A stretch of 64,000 nt of DNA, taken from Denitrovibrio acetiphilus DSM 12809 (lineage in GTDB: Bacteria; Chrysiogenota; Deferribacteres; Deferribacterales; Geovibrionaceae). The notes under the pieces are model-generated. The model was given only the letters and a program-made list of their open reading frames with translations. It did not search any database and had not been told where the DNA came from. The stretch lies in contig NC_013943.1 of assembly GCF_000025725.1 (NCBI RefSeq), forward strand, positions 1,736,001-1,800,000, written 5' to 3'. A program made the translations under genes and the position numbers. Below, piece by piece: positions 35,379-45,617 of this stretch (its first letter is position 1; each line of letters opens with the position of its first letter).

Positions 35379-35648
35379 GTGGCTCATACTCTTTCAGCAA
35401 ATAAGAGAATACGTCAAAGCGAAAAGAAAAAACTCAGGAATAAGGCATACAAGTCTAAAATGAGAACAGTTGTTAAAAAATTCTATACTGCAGCAGACAC
35501 AAACGATGTTGAAACTGCAGAAAAAGCCTACATGGAAGCTGTAAAAATAGTTTCCAAAGTAGGTCAAAAAGGTGTAATACACGAGTCTCAGGCTTCAAGA
35601 AGAGTCTCCAGACTTACACTTAAACTTAACGCTGTAAAATCTGCCTAA
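35379..35648 (+). CDS. rpsT: 30S ribosomal protein S20
   Basis: An 89-aa basic, helical protein that binds 16S rRNA early in 30S assembly. MAHTLSANKRIRQSEKKK and the C-terminal KGVIHESQASRRVSRLT are typical of S20. It starts with GTG at 35379, preceded by GAGGTGAAG. Near-standard length. Monocistronic with its own terminator. Confidence 0.96.
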   Translation: MAHTLSANKRIRQSEKKKLRNKAYKSKMRTVVKKFYTAADTNDVETAEKAYMEAVKIVSKVGQKGVIHESQASRRVSRLTLKLNAVKSA

Positions 35649-35673
35649 TAATCCCTGATTAAATATAATAAAT

Positions 35674-35704
35674 AACCGGAGCCTCTTGTGGGTTCCGGTT
35701 TTAT
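35674..35704 (+). terminator. Terminator after rpsT
   Basis: AACCGGAGCC and GGTTCCGGTT form a 10-bp stem with one non-Watson-Crick pair and a 7-nt loop, followed by TTTT. Confidence 0.75.
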
Positions 35705-35834
35705 TAATTTTATACCAGACAATATTGTTTTGTCTAATTTTACCAAACAATACTTAACTTACTAATACTTTGGACAATATATCTTTGTTCAGATTTTACT
35801 TGTCTTGTAACGTAATACTTCCGTATACTCTTCC

Positions 35835-36782
35835 ATGCAAAAAAACACAGCAATTATAAGATGTGGCGCCATAGGAGATCTTATCTCCATCTCCTCAGCT
35901 GTAAGGAGCTACAAAGAGAATCATCCCGATGAGCACATCACACTCCTTTGCGGAGAGAGCTGCGCAGATGCTCTGCGACGTGCCCCCTATATCGACAACC
36001 TGATCACTCTTAACGACACGCACCTATACGAAGGCAACATATTCCAAAAATTCATAACTGCTGTTAAAGCTGCGATGAGCATAAGAAACTGCACGAAGTG
36101 CTTTATACTTCATAGTGACTTTCGATGGGAGCTTATAGCAGACCTAGCAGGCATACCGAATAAATATTCACTGCATAATAATGATATAAAAAAAAGCAGA
36201 TATAAAATATACATGGAAGCCTTAAACGGCTCTGAACGTAATGATAGCAAACCTGTATTCCATTCTGAAAGCTTAACTCTGCCTCTTTATAAAGCTCCAT
36301 ATATATGCATCGCACCCGGCGGTGCAAGAAATGTTAAAAGTGACACCCCGTGCCGCAAATGGAGAGGATTTCAGACACTCATAGAGCTGATAAACATCAA
36401 TATAAACATACATATTGTTTTACTGGGCAGTGCAGATGACTCAACAGGTATCAATAATGAGAAAATTATTGATATGTGCGGCATGACGTCTCTTTCCGAT
36501 GCATATCATCTCATAAATGCCTCCGCACTATTCATAGGAAACGACTCAGGACTGCTCCACCTTGCAGCGTGCACCGACACGCCAGCCCTAGGCGTATTCA
36601 CCGCAACATCCCCGGAAGTCGTTTTGCCTGCCGCAAGCAATGTGACCAGCTTACAATCACCCCTGAGATGTTCACCATGCGAACGTCAGGGTAGCTACAA
36701 ACTTAACTGCGGGCAAGAGTGTACAGGTTCAATACCCCCTGAGGACGTTTTTAAGAAAGTGCTGAAAATACTAGATATGTAA
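35835..36782 (+). CDS. Glycosyltransferase family 9 (heptosyltransferase-like)
   Basis: A 315-aa GT-B enzyme of the ADP-heptose:LPS heptosyltransferase family. It has the N-terminal GAIGDLISISSAVRSYKE, the sugar-nucleotide segment IAPGGARNVKSD, and the C-terminal IGNDSGLLHLAACTDTPALGVF with the ND-SG-x-x-H motif. It probably adds a sugar in lipopolysaccharide core synthesis. No other envelope-glycan gene is adjacent. There is no ribosome site; TATACT (35824-35829) ends 5 nt before ATG, so it is a leaderless candidate. Repeat copy B begins 1 nt after its stop. Confidence 0.9.
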   Translation: MQKNTAIIRCGAIGDLISISSAVRSYKENHPDEHITLLCGESCADALRRAPYIDNLITLNDTHLYEGNIFQKFITAVKAAMSIRNCTKCFILHSDFRWELIADLAGIPNKYSLHNNDIKKSRYKIYMEALNGSERNDSKPVFHSESLTLPLYKAPYICIAPGGARNVKSDTPCRKWRGFQTLIELINININIHIVLLGSADDSTGINNEKIIDMCGMTSLSDAYHLINASALFIGNDSGLLHLAACTDTPALGVFTATSPEVVLPAASNVTSLQSPLRCSPCERQGSYKLNCGQECTGSIPPEDVFKKVLKILDM

Positions 36783-36783
36783 C

Positions 36784-36930
36784 GCAGGGCTGTGGCAGTC
36801 TCTGAGCTCGTTAGTTAATCCTGAGATTGCTTCGTCATTACATTCCCAGCAATGACTTATAAGCTCTAAAGCTGTAATTCGCTCATTCATCCACGTATAA
36901 ATGTGTGGTGTTCTGTCTTCGACCGCATAA
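36784..36930 (+). repeat. Dispersed intergenic repeat, copy B
   Basis: Begins GCAGGGCTGTGGCAGTCTC, continues through TTAGTTAATCCTGAGATTGC and the GTCATTACATTCC core, and ends in the GTGGTGTTCTGTCTTCG module with GACCGCATAA. It abuts the glycosyltransferase stop codon and lacks the first two modules of copy A. Confidence 0.85.
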
Positions 36931-36949
36931 TCAACAGTTTTTATCTACA

Positions 36950-36974
36950 AAAAAAGGGGAGCCTAAGCCCCCCT
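36950..36974 (-). terminator. Terminator after glnA
   Basis: GGGG with CCCC plus an inner GC pair around loop CTAA, and a T run of six on the minus strand, 21 nt past the stop. Confidence 0.6.
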
Positions 36975-36996
36975 CATAAATATATGAAAATATATT

Positions 36997-38403
36997 TTAA
37001 TTATCGTAGTACATGAAAAATTCGTATGGGTGAGGTCTGGAGTTAAGACCGGAAATCTCATCCCTTTTCCACTCAACCCAGCTTGCGATAACATCTTCAG
37101 TGAAAACGTCCCCTTTAAGAAGGAAATCGTGATCTTTCTCAAGAGCATTGATAGCCTGCTCAAGAGAAGACGGCATCTGCGGGATAGATGAAAGTTCAAT
37201 AGGATCAAGATCATAAAGGTTTTTATCCATAGGCTCGCCCGGATCAATTTTGTTTTGTATCCCGTCAAGACCAGCCATCATCATAACAGTAAAAGCTAAG
37301 TATGGGTTAGCCATGGGATCCGGAAACCTTACTTCAACACGCTTAGCCTTTGGTGAAGGACTGTACATAGGGATTCTGAGTGAAGCTGATCTGTTTCTTG
37401 AAGAGTAAGCAAGAGAAACAGGAGCCTCAAACCCAGGAACAAGTCTTTTATAAGAGTTTGTTGTTGGGTTTGTGAAAGCGGCAATAGTATGTGCATGCTT
37501 AATGATACCACCGATGTAGTATAAAGCCATTTCGCTCATACCTGCATATTCTTCACCAGCAAAGAGAGGCTGACCGTCTTTCCAGAGTGACTGGTGCACG
37601 TGCATACCGGAACCGTTGTCCTCGAAAAGCGGCTTAGGCATAAAAGTAGCTGATTTGCCATATTTACAGGCTGTATTTTTAACGATGTATTTAAATGTCT
37701 GGAGATCATCAGCCATGCTGATCATATCGTTAAATCTCATATCAATCTCACACTGACCGCCGGAAGCAACTTCATGGTGAGAGTTTTCGATATAAAGCCC
37801 CTGCTCTTCCATTGTCATAACCATTTCGTTACGAAGGTTAAAAAGGGAATCAAGCGGTGGAACCGGAAAGTATCCTTCTTTAGGTCTGATCTTATAACCG
37901 AGGTTATGTCCCTCAGCACCGGTGTTCCAGTTGCCTTCTTCTGTATCGACTACATAGTATGAAGAGTTTTTTGTAGTATCATACTGAATGTTATCAAATA
38001 TGAAAAATTCAGCTTCAGGACCAAAAAAAGCAGTATCTGCAATACCTGTTGACTGAAGATATTTGATAGCTTTTGCAGCTATATTTCTAGGATCTTTTGT
38101 GTAACGCTCTTTGCTGATAGGGTCAAAGATATTACAGATCATATATGCAGTAGGAATCTCAGTATATGGATCCATTTTTATTGTAGCAGGATCAGGGAGC
38201 ATGATCATGTCAGAGTTATTAATAGCCTGCCATCCTCTGATGGAAGAACCGTCGAAACCAAGACCATCTTCAAATATGTCTTCTGTTATTTCGTGAGCAG
38301 GAACTGTTGTGTGCTGCCACTGTCCGAGAAAGTCTGAAAATCTGAAGTCAACGAGCTTTGCGCCCTTTTCTTCGATAAATTTGATTGCTTCTTTAGCTGT
38401 CAT
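36997..38403 (-). CDS. glnA: Glutamine synthetase type I
   Basis: A 468-aa GSI that forms glutamine from glutamate, ammonia and ATP as a dodecamer. Motifs: [12 protein letters not shown] near 48-59, the [10 protein letters not shown] metal site, [12 protein letters not shown]-like [14 protein letters not shown], and the ATP site [26 protein letters not shown] near 395 contains the Tyr that GlnE adenylylates in GSI-beta enzymes. GGAGG lies 4 nt before the ATG. It lies 40 nt after glnB and is probably co-transcribed from the sigma-54-type promoter. It pairs with the glutamate synthase genes at 13-18 kb for ammonium assimilation. Confidence 0.97.
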   Translation of the reverse strand: MTAKEAIKFIEEKGAKLVDFRFSDFLGQWQHTTVPAHEITEDIFEDGLGFDGSSIRGWQAINNSDMIMLPDPATIKMDPYTEIPTAYMICNIFDPISKERYTKDPRNIAAKAIKYLQSTGIADTAFFGPEAEFFIFDNIQYDTTKNSSYYVVDTEEGNWNTGAEGHNLGYKIRPKEGYFPVPPLDSLFNLRNEMVMTMEEQGLYIENSHHEVASGGQCEIDMRFNDMISMADDLQTFKYIVKNTACKYGKSATFMPKPLFEDNGSGMHVHQSLWKDGQPLFAGEEYAGMSEMALYYIGGIIKHAHTIAAFTNPTTNSYKRLVPGFEAPVSLAYSSRNRSASLRIPMYSPSPKAKRVEVRFPDPMANPYLAFTVMMMAGLDGIQNKIDPGEPMDKNLYDLDPIELSSIPQMPSSLEQAINALEKDHDFLLKGDVFTEDVIASWVEWKRDEISGLNSRPHPYEFFMYYDN

Positions 38404-38443
38404 GTCGCCTCCTAAAAAATAACATTTTTTTTATCGTAAACTT

Positions 38444-38848
<405 letters not shown>

Positions 38849-38906
38849 TTAAGACATTACAGTAAACCCTACGGTCTAAACTGATTACTTTTTAAACAAT
38901 ACGCGC

Positions 38907-39581
38907 TTATTTTTTAGGCAAAACTATTTTAACGAGCTCAATTCTCTTTTTTATATCTTCTGTATTTTGTCCCATTTTTTCTTTGGCAAGCTTAATAATG
39001 ATGAGATCTCTCAGTATATTAAGACTCCAACCGTTAAATCTGTCTATCACAATTGCAGCCTCTGAGAGTTTTTCAGACTTTGCTGGGTCGGTCACAATAT
39101 AATCAATAGCGGCTCTTCTCATAAGCCTTGTTCTTGTATAATCCGGAAAGTCACTGTCACCGGAAAGACTAACTATCTTTTCTGTATCTGCTTCTGCGGT
39201 ATAGTAATAAGGCTCCGGCAAAAGACTTTTCTCATAACTTTTACCCAGCAAGAATTTTATTGTTTCCCCTTCCGCAGTGCATGCTCCAAGTGATGCAAAC
39301 TCTGAAGCTTTCTCAAGGGCAGCAAGATCTTCTCCCGCTTCGTCAAGAACATACCGTCCTATGTATATCCGTGAAAGGTTGCACATAGCATCCATCCTGA
39401 GAAACTGCTCTTCAGCATCATGAAACGCTCTTTCGGCTAGCCTCGCCTTACCCGACAGGTAATAATTTACAAAATTATTATATAATTTGTTTCCATATAT
39501 GAAGTCCGGAGACTGAGCCGGTTTACTCGCACAAGCCCCCAGCAAAACTGCAAATAAAATCATCACCGTTATTTTTTTCAT
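38907..39581 (-). CDS. Lipoprotein of the mla-like operon, function unknown
   Basis: A 224-aa predicted lipoprotein (lipobox GAC, Cys17). The body is helical with alternating Leu/Ala/Glu that looks TPR-like (RLAERAFHDAEEQFLRMDAM). In other Mla systems a lipoprotein or MlaC-type protein ends the operon; this protein is not MlaC by any motif I see. Its ATG overlaps the stop of the MlaD-like gene in ATGA. It may join the lipid transport complex from the outer-membrane side. Confidence 0.7.
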   Translation of the reverse strand: MKKITVMILFAVLLGACASKPAQSPDFIYGNKLYNNFVNYYLSGKARLAERAFHDAEEQFLRMDAMCNLSRIYIGRYVLDEAGEDLAALEKASEFASLGACTAEGETIKFLLGKSYEKSLLPEPYYYTAEADTEKIVSLSGDSDFPDYTRTRLMRRAAIDYIVTDPAKSEKLSEAAIVIDRFNGWSLNILRDLIIIKLAKEKMGQNTEDIKKRIELVKIVLPKK

Positions 39582-40585
39582 GGCAGTTTCACCTTCTCTC
39601 CTGTCTTCTCGCCTGTTCCATCATTAAACGGCCACTTCTCTTCAAGGTTAAGCAATATCCTGTTTGTAGTATTTAGTATTTCATCTGTCTGTTCACGAAG
39701 ATCAATCAGGTTGGTTGTGGTCTCCGCAACATCAGCGGTAATTTTATTTGTATTATCAAGTGTAGGCTGAATCTTAGTGACAGATTCATCAATATTTTTC
39801 GCAAGATCACCAATTTTCTCTGCCCCCTCTTTGACTGCAATCAACCCTTTATCAAAATTCTGAAGCACGGGCTGGCTTTCATCCACACGATCATTCACAG
39901 CGATTGTAATCTTCTCAACATTGTTTTCTATAATCTTAATTTTATCAATAATCTGTTGTATCTCATTTTTCAGGTAATCGGTTCGAGCAAGATATCCCAG
40001 AGACCCCTGCTTGTTATTAATGTCTGCCCCCAGAGCTCCCACACCGTCAAGCAGTTCTTCGATTTTAGGTCGTTTTTCAGATATGCTGGTGGTGACACCA
40101 GATATATTAGAAAGGATACTGCGTATGTCGTCAATCATAGGTTCGACTTTTACAAGAATGTCTGTAATAGCCTTCTCTCGAGTGAGCTGATAGGTATGCC
40201 CATCGTCAATATCAGGATCAGAATATGTACCGCCGGAAAGAACGAGCGCATTAGCCCCTATGACTCCCTGAGCCTGTATCTTTGCTTCTGAGTCAGCCTT
40301 TATCCATTTCGTATATTTTTCAGGAATATTAGCCCTCAACTCCACCATACCGTCGTCGCGCAGCTCTATTTTATGAACCTTTGCAAGCTGAAATCCTGAA
40401 TACATAACAGGCATGCTTTTAGACAGCCCTTCACCTGATGCCGCAATAAACACCACATGCACTTTCCTTGTAAAAACATCCTGAGTTACAAGGAAGCCGA
40501 CAATCATTACAGCTATCATTATGATAGTCAGAAAGATGAAAAAACCAACTTTTATCTCTAGATTCCTAAATCTTGGGTCACCCAT
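39578..40585 (-). CDS. mlaD: MlaD-like MCE-domain lipid transport protein
   Basis: A 335-aa inner-membrane protein: one N-terminal transmembrane helix (about 14-35), an MCE domain (about 40-120; VVFIAASGEGLSKSMPVMYSG and ANALVLSGG), then a long helical region (150-320) with coiled-coil spacing. MCE proteins form hexameric rings that pass phospholipids between membranes. The C-terminal extension is longer than in E. coli MlaD (about 183 aa) and could form a needle as in PqiB/YebT types. It overlaps the upstream gene by 28 nt. Confidence 0.88.
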   Translation of the reverse strand: MGDPRFRNLEIKVGFFIFLTIIMIAVMIVGFLVTQDVFTRKVHVVFIAASGEGLSKSMPVMYSGFQLAKVHKIELRDDGMVELRANIPEKYTKWIKADSEAKIQAQGVIGANALVLSGGTYSDPDIDDGHTYQLTREKAITDILVKVEPMIDDIRSILSNISGVTTSISEKRPKIEELLDGVGALGADINNKQGSLGYLARTDYLKNEIQQIIDKIKIIENNVEKITIAVNDRVDESQPVLQNFDKGLIAVKEGAEKIGDLAKNIDESVTKIQPTLDNTNKITADVAETTTNLIDLREQTDEILNTTNRILLNLEEKWPFNDGTGEKTGEKVKLP

Positions 40586-41076
40586 TTATTAAAATCCTTC
40601 TCTATATAGTCAGTAGAGTTACTAAAAAGCTGTCTGTTAGACTCGTGCTCGATAATAACCGATTTTTCCAGTTCTTCACAGCGTAAAAATTCATGGAACT
40701 GCTCTTCGTACTCTGCAACATACATTCTTCTGGGGCTGAGAAACACGATCCATTCCGGGCAAAGGTAGCGAACCTGAAGGTATTTGACAATTAGTTTTTC
40801 AAAATCATCCAGCTGGTTGCTTCTGGAATCAGCATGATGCTCAAGGTGAAAACGCTTCAGATCAGACATAACCAGCTTCATCCCCTCTTTATAAGACATA
40901 TTATGGTGATAATATGCTGCTATCAGTATATTTTCTGCAACTGAAAGATTCCCTATAATGGGGACCAGATTTGAAACAATTCCTATTTTTGTTTTATCGG
41001 CATAATTAAGTAAGATATGAAACCACTCATTTTTTCTTACCGTATTGGGGTAGTATATAAGATAATTATAACTCAT
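40558..41076 (-). CDS. Degenerate ABC ATPase-like protein in MlaF position
   Basis: A 172-aa cytoplasmic protein between mlaE and mlaD, where the ATPase MlaF is normally encoded. Residues 31-52 (IGIVSNLVPIIGNLSVAENI) resemble the Q-loop region of ABC ATPases. Residues 88-115 (NQLDDFEKLIVKYLQVRY, CPEWIVFLSP) align with the LSGGQ, ARAL and Walker B stretch, and VIIEHES (140-146) with the H-loop. Yet there is no Walker A, no LSGGQ, and the Walker B DE is replaced by SP. It is about 80 aa shorter than MlaF, missing its N-terminal third. Probably it cannot hydrolyse ATP. The overlaps with both neighbours (4 and 28 nt) argue for an intact, translated gene. Confidence 0.65.
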   Translation of the reverse strand: MSYNYLIYYPNTVRKNEWFHILLNYADKTKIGIVSNLVPIIGNLSVAENILIAAYYHHNMSYKEGMKLVMSDLKRFHLEHHADSRSNQLDDFEKLIVKYLQVRYLCPEWIVFLSPRRMYVAEYEEQFHEFLRCEELEKSVIIEHESNRQLFSNSTDYIEKDFNKWVTQDLGI

Positions 41077-41849
41077 ATTAATGCCCCTAATACTTCCACA
41101 AAGATTAAGGCATAAAAGACCCTAAGCATACCTTTAAGAAGTGCAATAGGTATTTCCGTTACAGAATTATGTACTTGCAGAGCGCTAAAGATGGGAAGTG
41201 ACATTAAAAAATAACCAAGCAGAACGATCTTCATTAGAAAAACCAATACTATTTTAAAATTAAATGCGTCAAAAATAGTCTGCATTAGAAAACCAAATGA
41301 TATGTTCAAATTAAAGCTAAGGATCATGTAGCCGCCAAGTAAGGAAATGTAAACAAAAATAGTAGCAAGAGCCCCTGTACATACGATACCAGAGGCTATT
41401 CGGGGAATATAAAGGTAAATGAAAGGATTGATCGACAAGGAACGGAGAGTGTCTATCTCATTGTTCATCTTCATCAGGGCAATTTCGGCAGTTACCGCAG
41501 TAGAAGACCGAAGCACAAGCAGGATCGCTGCGACCATTGGAGCAAGATGCTTTATTGTCACAAGCACGAGCACATCCCCCACTCTATCCTGCGCTCCGAA
41601 CTGCACCATAAATTTCGTCAAACCACCAACCAAAGCTAGTCCTATCACAATTGACACCACAGAGAACATAGGTAGTATCTGCACCCCTGTGAAGTATATC
41701 TGTCTGAAAAAAACAAGCTTCACGGAGGGGTTCAGAAGATGACGATTAAAACACCCTTTTATAAATTTTCTGGTGAATCCGAGATACCCGTAATAAAATA
41801 CGGAATTATCTATTGCCCACCTGCCTAGTCTGTGTATTATTTGCTTCAT
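41073..41849 (-). CDS. mlaE: MlaE-like permease
   Basis: A 258-aa inner-membrane protein of the MlaE/YrbE family with an amphipathic N-terminal helix and five or six hydrophobic segments. The family signature is present as LRSSTAVTAEIALMKMNNEIDTL (first part LRSSTAVTAEIA), which contacts the ATPase and forms the lipid path. First gene of the operon, divergent from nifJ. Its stop overlaps the next ATG. A functional MlaF is not encoded in this operon. Confidence 0.9.
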   Translation of the reverse strand: MKQIIHRLGRWAIDNSVFYYGYLGFTRKFIKGCFNRHLLNPSVKLVFFRQIYFTGVQILPMFSVVSIVIGLALVGGLTKFMVQFGAQDRVGDVLVLVTIKHLAPMVAAILLVLRSSTAVTAEIALMKMNNEIDTLRSLSINPFIYLYIPRIASGIVCTGALATIFVYISLLGGYMILSFNLNISFGFLMQTIFDAFNFKIVLVFLMKIVLLGYFLMSLPIFSALQVHNSVTEIPIALLKGMLRVFYALIFVEVLGALI

Positions 41850-41897
41850 AGCAAAGAGTATATCCTATTTCAATGGCAATTGAAACAAGAAATCATG

Positions 41898-41926
41898 TTG
41901 ACTCACTTATTGAAAATATGTATAGT
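41898..41926 (+). promoter_or_regulatory. Promoter of nifJ
   Basis: TTGACT (41898-41903), 17 nt, TATAGT (41921-41926), about 70 nt before the AAAGGAG ribosome site. Confidence 0.6.
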
Positions 41927-42002
41927 GACAACACGATCAATCAAAAATTAATATACACTAGGTTTAAAACATATTTCTAATCATCAAAAAAGGAGTGATG
42001 GT

Positions 42003-45000
42003 ATGTCTCAAAAGAAAAAAGTAATCATTGACGGTAACACCGCCGCCGCACATGTTGCTCACGCGACAAACGAGGTTATAGCAATTTACCCTATTACACC
42101 TTCGTCTGTCATGGGTGAAATTTCAGATGAAAAATCTGCCATGGGCGAAAAGAACATATGGGGCTCCGTACCAAAGGTAGTTGAGCTTCAGTCTGAAGGC
42201 GGCGCATCCGGTGCTGTCCACGGTGCTCTCTCCGCGGGTGCACTCACGACAACATTTACAGCATCTCAGGGTCTACTTCTTATGATACCCAACATGTACA
42301 AGATCGCTGGCGAACTCACACCTACTGTGTTTCACGTCAGTGCACGTGCGGTTGCTACACATGCCCTTTCCATTTTCGGTGATCACTCCGACGTAATGGC
42401 ATGCCGACAGACAGGCTGGGCTATGCTCGCTTCAAACAATCCTCAGGAGTCAATGGACTTCGCACTTGTATCTCAGGCTGCGTCTCTTGAGGGCAGAATT
42501 CCTGTCCTTCACTATTTCGACGGTTTCAGAACTTCTCACGAGCTCCGCTCCACCGTTGCTCTGACTCACGAAGAGATGGCACACATGATAGACGACGACC
42601 TTGTCAGAAAACACAGGGCAAGAGCTCTTAACCCTGACTGCCCGACCATCAAAGGCACATCACAAAATCCTGATGTATTTTTTCAGGCAAAAGAAACTGT
42701 TAATAAATATTATCAGAACTTCTCTGATATAATGCAGAAACAGATGGATAAGTTCGCAGAACTGACCGGACGCTCTTACAAGCTTGTTGACTATGTCGGT
42801 GCTCCTGATGCTGAAAAAGTTATTATAATAATGGGTTCCGGTGCAGATGTTGCAGAGGAAGCCATAAACTATATGAACTCCTGCGGCGAAAAAGTCGGAC
42901 TGATTAAAATCAGACTTTACAGACCGTTCCCTTTACAGGCATTTATCGATGCTCTGCCTAAAACTGTTAAAAAAATGGCAGTTATGGACAGAACAAAAGA
43001 ACCCGGCTCACTTGGCGAACCTATGTACCTTGATGTACGTACAGCCATCGGAGAAGCTATGCAGATGAAGATGTTTGACTTCAAAGGATATCCCCTCATC
43101 ATCGGCGGACGCTACGGGCTTGGTTCCAAAGAGTTTACACCTGCACATGTTAAAGCGGTTTTCGACAATCTTGACGCCGAAAAACCTATATTCGGCTTCA
43201 CAGTAGGTATCGAAGACGATGTAACTAATCTCAGCCTTAAATACGACCCGAACTGGCTCACTCCGCAGGACGGCGTATATAACGCTATGTTCTTCGGACT
43301 CGGCTCAGACGGAACTGTCGGGGCGAATAAAAACTCCGCTAAAATCATAGGCGACCTTACTGATAACACTGTTCAGGCATACTTTGTTTACGACTCCAAG
43401 AAAGCCGGTTCCATGACAACATCTCACCTTCGTTTCGGGAAGAAAGACATCAAGTCTTCCTACCTTGTTCAGAAGGCTGACTTCGTGGCATGTCACAACT
43501 TCTCTTTCCTCGAAAAATATGACATGCTCAAATATCTCAACCCTGGCGGTACTTTCCTTGTAAACAGCCAGTACACAGCAGAAGAAATCTGGAAACATAT
43601 ACCGGAAGTGGTTCAGAAACAGATCGTTGCAAAACAGGCGAAACTCTACACTATAAACGCTGTAGATATAGCTGAAAAGCTCGGACTGGGACAGAGATAT
43701 AATGTTGTTCTCCAGACAGCGTTCTTCAAAATCTCTGAGATTATCCCTTTTGATGATGCACTTAAATCTATCAAAGATGCGATAGTCAAATCATACGGCA
43801 GATACGGAGAAAAAGTAGTAAAAATGAACTCCGACGCTGCTGATGCCGGAGCAAAAGAACTGCACGAAGTTCACTACCCTGGCGAAGGCGGGAAACCAAG
43901 CGATAAAGAAGTTGATTTCCCTCTTGTGGGCAACTGTGTAACAGACCCAAGAGCCGACAGCTTCGTAAAAGAGACCACATCTATGCTTGTTGCCATGAGA
44001 GGCGACGAAGTAAAAGTATCTCAACTGCCTGACGATGGTACTTTCCCTCTCTCTACAGCGAAATTTGAAAAACGTAATATCGCAGTAACTATCCCTGAGT
44101 GGGAATCAGAACTTTGCATTCAGTGCGGAATATGTTCATTTGTATGTCCTCACGCAGCAATCAGAACTACAGTTTACGAACCCTCATGCCTTGAAAATGC
44201 CCCATCAACATTCAAATCTATGGATGCCAAAGGGAAAGATTTCGCTGGTATGAAATTCACTGTTCAGGTTGCGCCTGAAGACTGTACCGGATGCGGGGCA
44301 TGTGTTTTCAACTGTCCGGCTAAAAGCAAAACAGACCCGACACATAAAGCTATCAATATGAAGCCTCAGGTTGAACGCAGAGACGAGGAAGTTGTAAACT
44401 TTGACTTCTTCATTTCACTGCCGGAACTTGATCAGCAAAAATATAATAAAGCTACCCTTAAAGGGTCACAGCTTTCACCACACATGTTTGAGTTCTCAGG
44501 AGCTTGTGCAGGCTGCGGTGAAACACCATACGTAAAACTTCTCTCACAACTGTTCGGCGACAGAGCGCTTATCTCTAACGCAACAGGTTGTTCATCAATT
44601 TACGGCGGTAACCTGCCAACAACACCTTACTGCACAAGAGCAGACGGGCGTGGTCCGGCATGGAGTAACTCGCTTTTTGAAGACAACGCAGAGTTCGGCT
44701 TCGGTTTCAGGCTGACTGTTGATCAGTTCAAAGTTCAGGCTTTCGAACTTCTCGAAAAACTTTCAGGCTCACTTGACGCTAAACTTGTAGATGCCATCAA
44801 AACAGCCGAGCAGAAAGACCAGCTTCAGATTGAAAGCCAGCGCGAAAGAGTTGCAGAGCTCAAAGCCGCACTGGAAAAGATAGGCTCCGAAGATGCCAAA
44901 AACCTTATATCACTTGCTGACTATCTCGTAGAGAAATCAGTATGGATACTCGGCGGTGACGGATGGGCATACGACATAGGCTACGGCGGTCTCGACCATG

Positions 45001-45590
45001 TACTCGCTTCAAATGAGAACATTAATGTTCTTGTTCTGGACACAGAGGTTTATTCCAATACAGGCGGTCAGGCATCTAAATCCACACCTATCGGTGCTCA
45101 GGCTAAATTTGCCACATCCGGTAAAGCATCAGAAAAGAAAGACCTCGGTATGATAGCAATGACTTACGGACACATATATGTTGCAAAAGTCTCCCTTGCT
45201 AACCCTGCACAAGTGATTAAAGCTTTTGTTGAAGCTGAAGCTTATGACGGTCCTTCACTTATAATTGCTTATTCACACTGTATCGCTCATGGTATTAACA
45301 TGACTCAGGGTGTTGAGGCTCAGAAGAAGGCTGTTTCTTCAGGCTACTGGCCTCTGTACAGATTCAACCCTGCCCTTGGCAACGAAGGTAAAAATCCACT
45401 CAGCATAGACAGCAAGACACCTACAATGTCTATCAAGGACTTTATGGCTACAGAAAACAGATTCCGTGTTGTAACCAAAATGTTTCCTGAAAAAGCTGAA
45501 GAGCTCGCAAACTTTGCACAGAAGAAAGCGAAACAGCGTGTCAAACTTTATAGTGAGCTTGCAAAAGTTGATTGCAGCATAGAAGAATAA
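42003..45590 (+). CDS. nifJ: Pyruvate:ferredoxin (flavodoxin) oxidoreductase
   Basis: A 1195-aa homodimeric PFOR converting pyruvate and CoA to acetyl-CoA and CO2 with ferredoxin reduction, or the reverse. Domain order: I (IDGNTAAAHVAHATNEV with YPITPSSVMGE), II, III, V with two ferredoxin motifs (CIQCGICSFVCP and CTGCGACVFNCP), then the TPP domain with CAGCGETPY, GGDGWAYDIGYGGLDHV and DTEVYSNTGGQ. Length is normal for the fused type. AAGGAG precedes the ATG. Monocistronic with its own terminator. Confidence 0.97.
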   Translation: MSQKKKVIIDGNTAAAHVAHATNEVIAIYPITPSSVMGEISDEKSAMGEKNIWGSVPKVVELQSEGGASGAVHGALSAGALTTTFTASQGLLLMIPNMYKIAGELTPTVFHVSARAVATHALSIFGDHSDVMACRQTGWAMLASNNPQESMDFALVSQAASLEGRIPVLHYFDGFRTSHELRSTVALTHEEMAHMIDDDLVRKHRARALNPDCPTIKGTSQNPDVFFQAKETVNKYYQNFSDIMQKQMDKFAELTGRSYKLVDYVGAPDAEKVIIIMGSGADVAEEAINYMNSCGEKVGLIKIRLYRPFPLQAFIDALPKTVKKMAVMDRTKEPGSLGEPMYLDVRTAIGEAMQMKMFDFKGYPLIIGGRYGLGSKEFTPAHVKAVFDNLDAEKPIFGFTVGIEDDVTNLSLKYDPNWLTPQDGVYNAMFFGLGSDGTVGANKNSAKIIGDLTDNTVQAYFVYDSKKAGSMTTSHLRFGKKDIKSSYLVQKADFVACHNFSFLEKYDMLKYLNPGGTFLVNSQYTAEEIWKHIPEVVQKQIVAKQAKLYTINAVDIAEKLGLGQRYNVVLQTAFFKISEIIPFDDALKSIKDAIVKSYGRYGEKVVKMNSDAADAGAKELHEVHYPGEGGKPSDKEVDFPLVGNCVTDPRADSFVKETTSMLVAMRGDEVKVSQLPDDGTFPLSTAKFEKRNIAVTIPEWESELCIQCGICSFVCPHAAIRTTVYEPSCLENAPSTFKSMDAKGKDFAGMKFTVQVAPEDCTGCGACVFNCPAKSKTDPTHKAINMKPQVERRDEEVVNFDFFISLPELDQQKYNKATLKGSQLSPHMFEFSGACAGCGETPYVKLLSQLFGDRALISNATGCSSIYGGNLPTTPYCTRADGRGPAWSNSLFEDNAEFGFGFRLTVDQFKVQAFELLEKLSGSLDAKLVDAIKTAEQKDQLQIESQRERVAELKAALEKIGSEDAKNLISLADYLVEKSVWILGGDGWAYDIGYGGLDHVLASNENINVLVLDTEVYSNTGGQASKSTPIGAQAKFATSGKASEKKDLGMIAMTYGHIYVAKVSLANPAQVIKAFVEAEAYDGPSLIIAYSHCIAHGINMTQGVEAQKKAVSSGYWPLYRFNPALGNEGKNPLSIDSKTPTMSIKDFMATENRFRVVTKMFPEKAEELANFAQKKAKQRVKLYSELAKVDCSIEE

Positions 45591-45617
45591 GAATTAAAGC
45601 TCTTAATTAATTATCCT

